Positions 33,347-44,179 of a stretch of DNA of 64,000 nucleotides are shown one piece after another. The notes under the pieces were generated by a model. That model searched no databases. It was not told where the DNA came from and was given only the letters and a program-made list of their open reading frames with translations. Within the stretch, counting starts at the first letter, position 1. Each line of letters begins with the position of its first letter. A program made the position numbers and the translations under genes. The stretch is from Rutidosis leptorrhynchoides (Eukaryota > Streptophyta > Magnoliopsida > Asterales > Asteraceae), in the NCBI RefSeq assembly GCF_046630445.1, contig NC_092341.1:6326001-6390000 (forward strand), written 5' to 3'.

Positions 33347-36300
33347 TTACAACTCTCCCCCACTTGAATCGGAGCGCGTCCTCGCGATCCAAGCCGCATG
33401 ACAAGAGGGAATATAAACCAACACGAATTCTTCGGGCTCCCAAGTAAACTCGGAACCCTTACTACGACGCCATTGAACTTTAAAAGTCCTAACCTCTTTA
33501 TGCCTCAACCTTTTGACCTTCTCATCGAGTATGGCAATCGGCTCCTCAATATACTCTAACTTATTGTTTAGCTCAATTTCGTCTAACGGCACCCATGATG
33601 AATCATCCGCAAGACACTTACGGAGATGGGAAACATGAAATGTATTATGAATCCCCGCAAGCTCTTCGGGTAATTCCAAACGATACGCGACTTCACCAAC
33701 ACGAGCTAAAACCTTAAATGGCCCAATAAACCGAGGAGCTAACTTTCCCCGTTTTCGAAACCGAATAACACCTTTCCATGGCGAAACCTTAAGCATCACC
33801 ATGTCACCTTCTTGAAATTCGATCATTCGCCTACGTTTGTCGGCATACGACTTTTGTCTATCTTGAGCCTTTTTCAAATGATCCCGAATCATATCAATCT
33901 TGCTATTCGTTTCTAAGACCAAATCGGTACTCCTGATTTCCTTTTGGCCAATTTCACCCCAACAAATCGGAGTTCGACACCTCCGCCCATAAAGCATCTC
34001 GTAAGGTGGCATCCCGATACTAGTATGATAACTATTATTGTACGAGAATTCCACCAAAGGTAAGTGCTCATCCCAACTACCGCTGAAATCAATAATACAC
34101 GCCCGCAACATGTCCTCCAATGTTTGATTCGTACATTCGGTTTGACCGTCCGTTTGAGGATGATATGCCGTGCTCAATTTCAATTGCGTACCCATATCCT
34201 CATGAAACTTTTCCCAAAATCGAGATGTAAAACGAGTATCTCGATCCGAAATAATAGATATAGGAACCCCATGTCGAGCGACTACCTCTTTGATAAACAA
34301 TTTAGCCAAAGTCTCTGATGATATTGCTTCCCGAATGGGAAGAAACAAGGCACTTTTCGTCAATCGATCAACTATCACCCAAATCGAATCAAATTGGGTT
34401 CTCGCCGTTTTAGGTAACTTTGTGATGAAATCCATGGTAATGTGCTCCCATTTCCATTTCGAGATTTCTAACGGTTGTAACTTACCATACGGCTTTTGGT
34501 GCTCGGCCTTAACTTGCAAACACGTGACGCATTGCTCAACATACTTTACAACATCACGTTTCATGCCCGGCCACCAATAATCTTTTCTCAAATCAAGATA
34601 CATTTTCGTCGCGCCCGGATGAATGGAATACTTTGACTTATGTGCTTCATCAAGTAGCACTCGTCGATAATCCCCCATCTTAGGCACCCACACTCTTCCT
34701 TGAAAAGACAACAAACCACGCGAACCCATAGTAATAAATTCCGATTGCCCCACAATTCATTCCGCATGCTTGTTGTGAACGTAAGCTTCAATTTGAATCA
34801 CACCAAGTTTTTCAAGAAAATCGTTAGTAATAATCATACGTAACAATCCCAATCGTAACGCCGGGTGATGACTCTTTCGACTTAACGCATCCGCGACCAC
34901 ATTCGCCTTGCCCGTATGATAAAGTATCTCACAATCGTAGTCTTTCACCACATCCATCCATCTACGTTGACGATAATTCAAATATCTTTGATCAAAAAGA
35001 TGTTTCAAACTCTTGTGATCCGAATAAATTGTACACTCGACACCATACAAGTAATGGCGTCAAATTTTCAACGCATGAACAACCGCCGCCAACTCAAGAT
35101 CATGAGTCGGATATCTCGTCTCGTGTTCCTTTAATTGTCGAGAGGTATAAGCGATGACTTTACCTCTTTGCATTAGAACACACCCGAGCCCATTTAAAGA
35201 AGCATCACAATAAACCGTCATGTCTTCCACACCTTCCGGCAACACTAACACCGGAGCTTGACATAACTTCTCTTTTAACAATCGAAAAGCAATTTCTTGC
35301 TCGTTCTCCCAATTAAAACTCGCATTCTTTCTCGTTAACTTCGTCAATGGAGAAGCGATCTTAGAAAAGTCTTGGATAAAACGACGATAATAACCGGCCA
35401 ATCCGAGAAAACTTCGGATTTCCGTAGGCGTAGTCGGTCGTCCCCAACTCTTTACCGTCTCTATCTTCCCCGGATCTACTTGAATACCATTTTCGTTCAC
35501 AATGTGGCCAAGGAACTGAACTTCCCTTAGCCAAAATTCACATTTGGAGAATTTAGCATACAACTTCTCCTTCCGCAACGTCTTTAAAACACTCCGCAAA
35601 TGATGTTCATGTTCCTTCATACTCTTCGAATAGACAAGTATGTCGTCAATGAACACAATTACCGACTTGTCCAACATAGGTTGGCACACTCAGTTCATAA
35701 GATCCATGAATGCCGCCGGTGCATTCGTAAGACCAAAAGGCATAACTACGAATTCAAAATGCCCATAACGCGTTCGAAAAGCCGTTTTCTCGATGTCTTC
35801 CTCACGGACCCGCATTTGGTGATAGCCGGACCGTAGGTCGATTTTAGAGAAATACGTTGCACCTTGGAGTTGGTCGAACAAATCGTCAATCCTAGGCAAT
35901 GGATAACGATTCTTGATCGTCACTTTATTCAACTCCCGGTAATCGATGCACATCCGCATACTACCATCCTTCTTCTTCACAAATAAAACCGGAGCGCCCC
36001 AAGGCGAAGCACTCGGTCGAATGAAACCCTTCTCAAGCAACTCTTGGGTTTGATTTAACAACTCTTGCATTTCCGTTGGTGCTAAACGATAAGGAGTTTT
36101 AGCAATGGGGGTAGCCCCCGGAACCAACTCAATGCGAAAGTCAACTTGTCTTTCCGCCGGAACACCCGGTAACTCATCCGGAAAAACGTCTTCAAATTCA
36201 TTCACCACCAGAATTTCACGAATGGGTGGTGGCTCATCACGAGTATCAACAACATGGGCAAGAAAAGCCATGCCACCACCAACCAGAAAACGCCGTGCCC

Positions 36301-37789
36301 GTGCAAAAGTGCATATCGGCACAAGTCTTCTTCGTTTATCGCCATGAATAATTAACTCTCCCCCACAAGGGGTCTTCACTCGAATAGATTTTTCATGGCA
36401 TGCAATATCGGCTCTATTATGATCGAGCCAATCCATACCAACAACGATATCAAAATCACCCAAAGTCATCGGGATGAGGTCGATTTTAAAGTTTTCGACA
36501 CCAAACACAACATTACAATTTTTACACACATCAACCACTAGCACCATCTTGCCATCTGCTATTTCAACTTCTACCGGACGACTTAACTTAGCTAACGGTT
36601 TATTAAGTTTAGGCACAAATTTTGGTGACACAAACGACAAGTTTGCACCATTATCAAAGAGTATCCTTGCCGGATTTGAATTAACCATGAAAGTACCTGA
36701 GACAACATCGCTAGATTGCTTGGCCTCCTCATTGGTCATCAAATAATTTCGACCCCTAGCCGTACCCGCCGCCTTCTCTAATAGCTTAACATTATCGTTG
36801 CTTAATTTGGGACACTCCGGCCTCTTGTGCCCCTCTTTGTTACAATTAAAACAAACGATTTTGTTGGAAGATGAGTTCGTACAATCACGGACCAAGTGCC
36901 CTTGTCGACCACAATTGTAGCACGTGGGCCCAAAACTCTTAGAAGCCCCCTTTTTTGCACTACCGACGCTCTCAGTCACACTCTTGTTCTTCTTGTTCGA
37001 GTGGCTAATAGCTTCAAATTTTCGTTTGCCAAAGGTGAAGTCACTCTTTCTTGGAGCAAGCGACTCAAAACCCTTAGCGATATCAAATAGCTCATCAAAA
37101 GTCTTCGCCGAATTCCTACTAATCCTTTCTTGATAGTTATCATTCAAGGTTCGGTAGAAATCTTCTTTTAACATGTGATCGTTCCCGTCATACTCCGGGC
37201 AAAATTGGGTCTTTGATAAGAAAGTGGACTTGAGAGTGTTCAAATCCATTGACCCTTGCCTTAAAGTACGTAACTCGTCCTTAAGCTTTGAAAGATCGGC
37301 CGAAGTTCGGTATTCCCTGAAAAATTCCTCTTTAAACTCATCCCACGTCAAACTCATACTTTGTTCTTCGCCATAAAGTCGGATTTTCGCATCCCACCAC
37401 AACTTGGCATCACCCCTCATCATGCTACTACCAAACCTCATCTTTTTATCGAGAGGGCACTCACTAGTACGGAAAGCCCCCTCCATATCAGAGATCCATC
37501 GAGCACTCTTTAGAGGGTCTCGTTCACCTTCAAAGGTGAGAGGTTAAGCATCTTTGAAGTTTTTATAGTGGAAGTCTCGTCTTCCCGCGTTATCCTCTTT
37601 AAGAACAATCTTAACTTGTTCCTTGACTAGATTGACTACTTGCTCGTCAATCGAATCCAAGAACACTTTCTTAACATCCTCTAAGAAGGCCTCATGATGC
37701 CTTTGCATAATGGCCTCAACCTTGGCCGTAAACTCAGCATCCTCGCTCGAACCCCCTTCATTGGTCTCGGGTTCGTTTCTCGTCTTCAT
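33347..37789 (-). pseudogene. element B gag-pol polyprotein (four nonsense codons)
   Basis: One frame from MKTRNEPETNEGG (37789) to TAA at 33347-33349. Gag: [21 protein letters not shown] knuckles: [14 protein letters not shown] and [14 protein letters not shown]. Protease: [10 protein letters not shown] (DNG in place of the usual DSG, catalytic Asp kept). [13 protein letters not shown] and FIDDILVYS. RNase [14 protein letters not shown]. Integrase: HHCC HPGATKMY...CVTC, core from [10 protein letters not shown] with ISDRDTRF. Then RFIGPFKVLARVG and a chromodomain-like EEPIAILDEKVKRLRHKE ending in EFTWE. In-frame stops: 37544-37546 (TAA), 35690-35692 (TGA for an expected Arg), 35060-35062 (TGA for the Trp of a WRHYLYG motif), 34757-34759 (TGA). 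No frameshifts seen. The final stop lies inside the LTR. Confidence 0.93.
33352..33363 (-). other. polypurine tract, element B
   Basis: GTGGGGGAGAGT on the minus strand, directly before the LTR TG. It is also read as codons at the end of pol (SGGEL then stop). Confidence 0.85.
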
Positions 37790-38158
37790 ACTATAAAACG
37801 GAAAAGGTTAAGCAACGAACGAGAAAACTTAACACATATGTATATACATATACACCACACTACCCCATCTTGCTCAACAATCGTCGTACATCGCTTTTTT
37901 GACACGATTTGAACTCGTAACAATGGTAGCTAATCATTGTTACTCGAGCACGTCGCATTAACTTGCTAGTACAACGTCTATCTTGCTTGATGATTGCTAA
38001 CACAACACAAAACAATTAGCGCAAGGTTAGTTCACATAAACCTAAGCACTAATCAACTCCCGGTCCGACCCGTCTCCTACAAGTCCCGCGTAAAGCGCAT
38101 ACACAAATAAATCTAAGTCTAGGCACCTATCTCAAGTCGCCTAAATCCCTTAGACCAT
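37790..38158. other. element B leader between PBS and gag
   Basis: About 370 bp of untranslated leader. No extra ORF is present here, unlike family A. Confidence 0.6.
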
Positions 38159-38170
38159 GCTCTGATACCA
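38159..38170 (-). other. primer-binding site, element B
   Basis: TGGTATCAGAGC on the minus strand, two bases from the 5' LTR end; initiator Met tRNA type. Confidence 0.92.
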
Positions 38171-38172
38171 CT

Positions 38173-40253
38173 TGTAACAACCCAACCCAATATACAATCG
38201 AACACGCATAAAATAAATTTTTTTTTTTACATGGGAGTGCACCACGCGCACCACCTCAGGGTGCGCCACGCGCACCACCTCAGGGTGCGCGACGCGCACA
38301 GGCCTATTTTCAGTTCTGTCCGAATTTTCAATTTTTCGAATAAAGATCTCCCACTTCCCGACATATTTAGACGAAACGCTTTTCACAACATGTTCTAATA
38401 TGAAAAGCTCATACGATTCAAACATAAAATGAGTTTTACAAAATGGAGCCCACATCGGCCGTTTTACGAGTTTCATACGAAAATCCGAGTTTCGACCACA
38501 CTAGTTTAAATTCCAAACGACACTATGAGCATGGTGTTTGTGGTTAAACTACCCATATCTTGGTCATACTCCAAAAGCTATCACATCCCAAAAGCGTCCC
38601 CTAAACAACAAGCGGGATCTCTAATCCAATCGAAGGCCCTTACCTTTGTCGATGCCGGAGCCTATAAAAAGATAAACAACGAGAGGGTAAGCAAAGCTTA
38701 GTGAATGCAATAATTATACCCATATATATATAACATACCTACTTTCAATCACTTACACATATACCGCATACACGCTAGCAATACAATTAGCATACCATCT
38801 CAAGTACAAAGCTAATAATCTCCAACAAATCGTTACTAGCGTAATCAATAACATATAATCGACATAATATAATATGCTACAAAACAAAATACACAACCAT
38901 GGTTAACCATTCTCGCGTCATGGTGCTACCGGCTCTTTGGTTCACACCATACGCATTCGTCATGATGCTACCGGCTCTTTGGTTCACATCACAACTCGAG
39001 TCATACTCACGCTAGAGTGCTACCGGCTCTTTGGTTCACACTCTAACAACGCTAAGGTGCTACCGGCTCTTTGGTTCACACCCTAACAAATCGTGCTATA
39101 GCGCTACCGGCTCTTTGGTTCACACTATAACACACGTACTATGACGCTACCGGCTCTTTGGTTCACATCATAGCACGCTCGCACATACTATGGCACTACC
39201 GGCTCTTTGGTTCATACCATAGCATACAAATAAATACATTACATACATATGCATATAATCATTCCACTCACCTTAACGATTTGGTGACGATTTATACCTC
39301 CACAAGCTTCAAAGCAAGGTACCTAAATATATAAGTACTCGATCAACAAACAAACTTGTTGGACTAAATACCAACACTTCACTCATGTGCATTTAATGAC
39401 TTAAATGCATTAAATGCCCCATTTTCACCAAAACCGCCCTTTAAGGGTCAAGACCATCATTAATCACTTAAAAGCTAGTGATTAAGGTCCAACAACACTA
39501 ACCATTACACAATTAGGGTATTTCATACCCATTTTTCCCAATTAGGTCAATCATTAGCCCTTTGACTAATTTAAAGTCAACATAACCATTTCGGGTTATC
39601 TACTAACCCATCTAACACCCATTTACTAATTAACTAGGTGTGCTAGTAATTAACTAACCAATTAGGACTCATAAACATCAATTACCACTTTGAAACCCTA
39701 GGTTAGTTACCAATGAGTCTTCATAACTCCATCTTACCCAAGAACACCCAAAATCACCAAATATGGGTTTTATGTTCTTCATTTACCCAAACCCTAACCC
39801 TTACACAAAATCAAAGTAAGGAAACTAAATTTAGAACATACCACTACAACCACAACGGAGCTAGAGAGGGGATGAACAACTTTAATACCCGCACTTTGGT
39901 CCGAGAACAACTTCTTCCCCTTAGATTTAAGCTTTCACACTTAAGAATCACACTCTTACTCTAAAATTTAAGTAAAGGGGATAAGGTTGTTGACAATGGA
40001 GTTAATGATACTCCACAACTGACCAACTGGCCTTTAACTCGTCCACAAGTGAAATTACCAAATTGCCCATCAAAATATCTCATTAAAACGACAAAAACCC
40101 GGCTACAGTAGGGAGTGCGCAACGCGCTCCCTTTGGTGTGCGCGGCATGCACTAAGCTCAGATTGCTCTCTGACTTCTGTTTAACTGCACAATCATTCCC
40201 ACACTTTATGTACTATATATACTCTGCTGTACAATGAAGATTAGGGTCTTACA
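38173..40253 (-). repeat. element B 5' LTR
   Basis: 2081 bp and uninterrupted. It has an extra about 24-bp duplication of the GTGCGC...CCTCAGG block near 38246-38295. Its terminal palindromes have decayed at CpG sites (GCGCAACGCGC; GCGCGGCATGCAC near 40114-40151) relative to the 3' LTR. Confidence 0.93.
38897..39222. repeat. hairpin array in LTR B (right copy)
   Basis: The same seven units as at 31996-32320, essentially identical, so the array was in place before element B inserted. Confidence 0.9.
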
Positions 40254-40726
40254 TGTGTTCGTAACTATCTAAGTTCTGCCTTGAGTTTATTGACTTCGTT
40301 TCTAGGACGGTACTGCTCGTTCATCAATTGCTTGAATGCCGACCACGGTAGTGCGTAAGCAGCATTTTGTCCTACCTGTTCAAGATAGGTGTTCCACCAC
40401 GTTAACGCAGTACCTGTGAAGGTATGCGTAGTGTACTTAACTTTGTCCTCTTCAGTACACTTACTTATGGCAAACACCGATTCGACTTTCTCGGTCCACC
40501 GTTTCAATCCAATTGGTCCTTCGGTTCCATCAAATTCCAAAGGTTTGCAGGCAGTGAATTCTTTGTAGGAGCATCCTACACGATTTCTTGCGCCGTTAGC
40601 TGCATTGCTAGATTCAGAGTTATTGTTGGTATGTAGCGCAGCCTGTACTGCGGCTATGTTTGCAGCAAGAAAGGTACGAAATTCCTCTTCGCTCATATTC
40701 ATGGTGTGTCGAGTAGTCGGTGCCAT
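40254..40726 (-). pseudogene. element D gag N-terminal part, cut by element B
   Basis: Frame from [16 protein letters not shown] (40726) to LNKLKAELR, then element B. It contains [13 protein letters not shown] as in copy A. The remaining piece of this gag is at 29216-29294 on the far side of B. Confidence 0.9.
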
Positions 40727-41049
40727 TTTCTTCAAAATAGCCAACTGAATCGAGTTAATCATACAGAATATTAAGAGTAGTCAATAGTATTTCGTAGCAT
40801 AATATGAACTCATTTATAAAAGCATTTTCTTCATATTAGCGTTTTATAAGTTTAAATTCGGGTACTACCTACCCGTTAAGTTCATACTTAGTAGCTAATA
40901 TACAATTCAACTACTACAATTCCATATGAAAAACTTATTATAATAATATATCACATACGAATATTCTTCAAACTTACAACTTCGCTATATTACATATAAC
41001 ATGAAATATAGTACAATATGATACAGGACAGTTTTGAAGATAAATCTAG

Positions 41050-41742
41050 TTAATACGCAAGTTGTTCAGCAAAGGAAATAAAGACACGTAATTCATAAGT
41101 CCAGAAACAAGTCATGCATTCTGATTTTACTAACACGACTTCCCATCCTTGGTCTTGTGGAAAATAACCGTTATGACCATTGGCTAGGCAGCATGTTGTA
41201 ATGTCATTAAAAGGACGAGGGTTTCGTAATGTCCAACAGCCCCGTAATAATCTAAAAACCTTGTTTCTCACCCCAACTACTGAATCCGTCACTTGTGGGA
41301 AGGTTTTATTTAAAAGTTGCAATCCGATGTTCTTTTTCTCACTTTGGTAAGAAGCGAACATCACTAACCCATAAGCATAACATGCTTCTTTATGTTGCAT
41401 GTTAGAAGCTCTTTCTAATTCACGAAATCCTATGTTGGGATATGTTGAGTCAAAATAGGTTCTTAACCCGTAGCGTAATATTGCATTTGGGTTCCCCGCA
41501 TTTAATGCTTTAAAGAAAACATGGCGTAACTTACGGTCTCCCCAATGTGATATACCCCACCTATCAAAGGAAAGCCTTTTATAAACTAAGGCATTTCTGG
41601 AAAGTCTTTCAAATGTTTGACAAGTTAATTTCGCCATAACTAAATGTGCTGATGAATTCTGACCGACTCTAGACAAGATTTCCTCAATCATATCCTCTGG
41701 TAGGTCTTCTAAAATATTCGGTTGTCTACCCTTAACATCCAT
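41050..41742 (-). CDS. retroelement-borne F-box protein, copy D (full length)
   Basis: 231 residues from MDVKGRQPNI; an in-frame Met nine codons upstream is also possible. F-box: LEDLPEDMIEEILSRVG, then VMAKLTCQTFERLSRN and LVYKRLSFDRWG. The middle has Sel1-like repeats (NAGNPNAILRYGLRTYF; MQHKEACYAYGLVMF; EKKNIGLQLLNK). The C-terminus, SECMTCFWTYELRVFISF, has a Cys pair as in plant At2g35280-like F-box proteins. It is uninterrupted and collinear with copies at 12679 and 56649. It lies between the acidic ORF and gag in the same sense. An SCF adaptor function follows from the F-box family; the target is unknown. This is the least damaged copy and the best representative. Confidence 0.85.
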   Translation of the reverse strand: MDVKGRQPNILEDLPEDMIEEILSRVGQNSSAHLVMAKLTCQTFERLSRNALVYKRLSFDRWGISHWGDRKLRHVFFKALNAGNPNAILRYGLRTYFDSTYPNIGFRELERASNMQHKEACYAYGLVMFASYQSEKKNIGLQLLNKTFPQVTDSVVGVRNKVFRLLRGCWTLRNPRPFNDITTCCLANGHNGYFPQDQGWEVVLVKSECMTCFWTYELRVFISFAEQLAY

Positions 41743-41879
41743 TTTGTTTTTATACTGTAAAATAGACAAGGATTAGATTCGTAAAAGATAATTAACAAAC
41801 AATACAAGCAATTTTTACATAGAACATAAAAGTACAAGCACACTACAATACATATAATATACAACATGATTACAACCCT

Positions 41880-42500
41880 CTAATCTGAATCACTGGTTTC
41901 TTCTTCTTCGGACTTGGTTCGTTTTCCTAATTTTATAGGAATATATGGTGTTCCTCTAATACGAGCCGTAGTTTTCCACAATGGTTTAGAAAAACCTGGT
42001 GGTTTAGAGGTTCCCGGGTCATTGTTACATTTTAGGAAATACGGATGTTGCCGATACATATAAAGTTCATCGGGATTGGAATCGGGTTTCTCTATTTTTA
42101 TACCTTTTCTCTTATTATTTTCTTTCGCTTTATTAAATTGGGTCGAGGTAATTTCTATAACATCATCGGAATCCTCATCGGGATCCGATTCATCGAAAAA
42201 TTGGTAATCTTCCCAATATTTTGCTTCCTCGGCGGAAATACCATTGACCATTATTAACTTTGGTCCGTTGGTTGAGGATTTTCTTTTATTTAATCGATTT
42301 ACTATAGGTATCAATATTTCTTCTTCCAAAACCTCTTCTTATTCTGGTTCCTCCTCTTCCGGTTCCTCCTCTTCTGGTTCCTCTTCTTCCGGTTCCTCTT
42401 CTTCCGGTTCCTCTTCGGGAATTTGGGAATCTTCCCAAAGTATATTCGACTCTTCATTATTATTAGGTGAGTCGATGGAATTTGTACTAGTGTTAGACAT
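41880..42500 (-). pseudogene. retroelement acidic ORF, copy D (one nonsense codon)
   Basis: Starts at 42500 (MSNTSTNSIDSPNNNEES), followed by EEPEEEE-type tandem repeats. TAA at 42339-42341 replaces a Glu codon in the repeat. The rest is open to 41880: NRLNKRKSSTNGPKLIMVNG, EAKYWEDYQFFDESDPDEDS, DPGTSKPPGFSKPLW, and a C-terminal tail SEEEETSDSD. The number of acidic repeats differs between copies. Function unknown. Confidence 0.75.
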
Positions 42501-42694
42501 CTATCACACAATATCAAACACATTAAGAGGTTAATATATCACATAATATTTACATGTTAATAACATATAGTTTCCAACAAAAGTGTTAAGCAATCATTTT
42601 TAAAGAAAACACGGTCGAAGTCCAGACTCACTAATGTATCCTAACAAACTCGATAAGACATACTAATACAAATTTCTGGTTCTCTAAGACCAAT

Positions 42695-42706
42695 GCTCGA
42701 ATACCA
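42695..42706 (-). other. primer-binding site, element D
   Basis: TGGTATTCGAGC, a one-base derivative of the family-A PBS, two bases from the LTR. Confidence 0.75.
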
Positions 42707-42708
42707 AC

Positions 42709-44179
42709 TGAAATGTCCCGTTCATATTGATTATAAACGTTCCATATTAATCGATTTCGTCACGAGGTTTTGACCTCTATATGAGACGTTTTTCAAAGAC
42801 TGCATTCATTTTTAAAACAACCATAACCTTTATTTTATCTATAAAGGTTTAAAAAGCATTACGTAGATTATCAAATAATGATAATCTAAAATATACCGTT
42901 TACACACTACCATTACATAATGGTTTACAATAAGAATATATTACATCAAAAATAAGTTTCTTGAATGCAGTTTTTACATAATATCATACAAGCATGGACT
43001 CCAAATCTTGTCCTTATTCTAGTATGTAACAGCGAAAGCTCTTAATAATCACCTGAGAATAAACATGCTTAAAATGTCAACAAAAATGTTGGTGAGTTAT
43101 AGGTTTAACCTATATATTATCAAATCATAATAATAGACCACAAGATTTCATATTTCAATATACATCCCATACATAGAGATAAAAATCATTCATATGGTGA
43201 ACACCTGGTAACCGAAATTAACAAGATGCATATAAGAATATCCCCTATCATTCTGGGAAATCCTTCGGACATGATAAAAACAACATCGAAGTACTAAAGC
43301 ATCCGGTACTTTGGATGGGGTTCGTTAGGCCCAATAGATCTATCTTTAGGATTCGCGTCAATTAGTAGATCAGTTTACTAATTCTTAGGTTACCAGACTT
43401 AATAAAAAGGGGTATATTCGATTTTGATAATTCAACCATAGAATGTAGTTTCACGTACTTGTGTCTATTTTGTAAAACATTTATAAAACTGCATGTATTC
43501 TCATCCCAAAATATTAGATTTTAATAGTGGGACTATAACTCACTTTCACAGATTTTTACTTCGTCGGGAAGTAAGACTTGGCCACTGGTTGATTCACGAA
43601 CCTATAACAAATATGTACATATATATCAAAGTAAGTTTAAAATATATTTACAACACTTTTAATACATTTTGATGTTTTAAGTTTATTAAGTCAGCTGTCC
43701 TAGTTAGTAACCTACAACTAGTTGTCCACAGTTAGATGTACAGAAATAAATCGATATATATTATCTTGAATCAATCCACGACCCAGTGTATACACGTCTC
43801 AGGCTAGATCACAACTCAAAGTATATATATTTTTGGAATCAACCTCAACCCTGTATAGCTAACTCCTACATTACTGCATATAGAGTGTCTATGGTTGTTT
43901 CAAATAATATATATGAAGGATATATATAACCATATATATGTCATCATAATATCATGTTAACTATATATATAACCATATATATGTCATCATATAGTTTTTA
44001 CAAGTTTTAACGTTCGTGAATCACCGGTCAACTTGGGTGGTCAATTGTCTATAGGAAACCTATTTCAATTAATCAAGTCTCAACAAGTTTGATTGCTTAA
44101 TATGTTGGAAACACTTAATCATGTAAATAACAATTTCATTTAATATATATATAAACATGGAAAAGTTCGGGTCACTACA
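42709..44179 (-). repeat. element D 5' LTR, internally deleted
   Basis: 1471 bp from TGAAATGTCCCG to GGGTCACTACA. About 2 kb present in copy C (58292-61735) is missing near 43905. A local duplication of AACCATATATATGTCATCAT lies near the join. It is followed directly by the pol of element C. Confidence 0.9.

Larger units (their letters stand above)
29295..33351 (-). repeat. element B 3' LTR (contains solo LTR E)
   Basis: The LTR proper is about 2066 bp once E (30000-31990) and one TSD copy are removed. It carries the 15-mer palindrome GTGCGCGGCGCGCAC twice, at 29387-29401 and 33236-33250, near opposite ends. A third palindromic GC block, GGGAGTGCGCGGCGCGCTCC, starts near 33209. Confidence 0.93.
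29295..40253 (-). mobile_element. element B: Ty3/gypsy chromovirus, full length, hosting a solo LTR
   Basis: Coded on the minus strand and bounded by TGTAACAACCC...GGGTCTTACA LTRs with TSD TGTGT (29290-29294, 40254-40258). Without the nested LTR E it is about 9.0 kb. Order from right: LTR (38173-40253), PBS (38159-38170), gag-pol (33347-37789), purine tract (33352-33363), LTR (29295-33351). The two LTRs are very similar, so insertion is recent. It sits in the gag of element D. Confidence 0.95.

Noticed and set aside
41050..41742. F-box ORF as an ordinary host gene trapped between elements
   Set aside because: It occurs at the same place, between PBS and gag, in three separate copies with conserved flanking leader sequence, so it travels with the retroelement.
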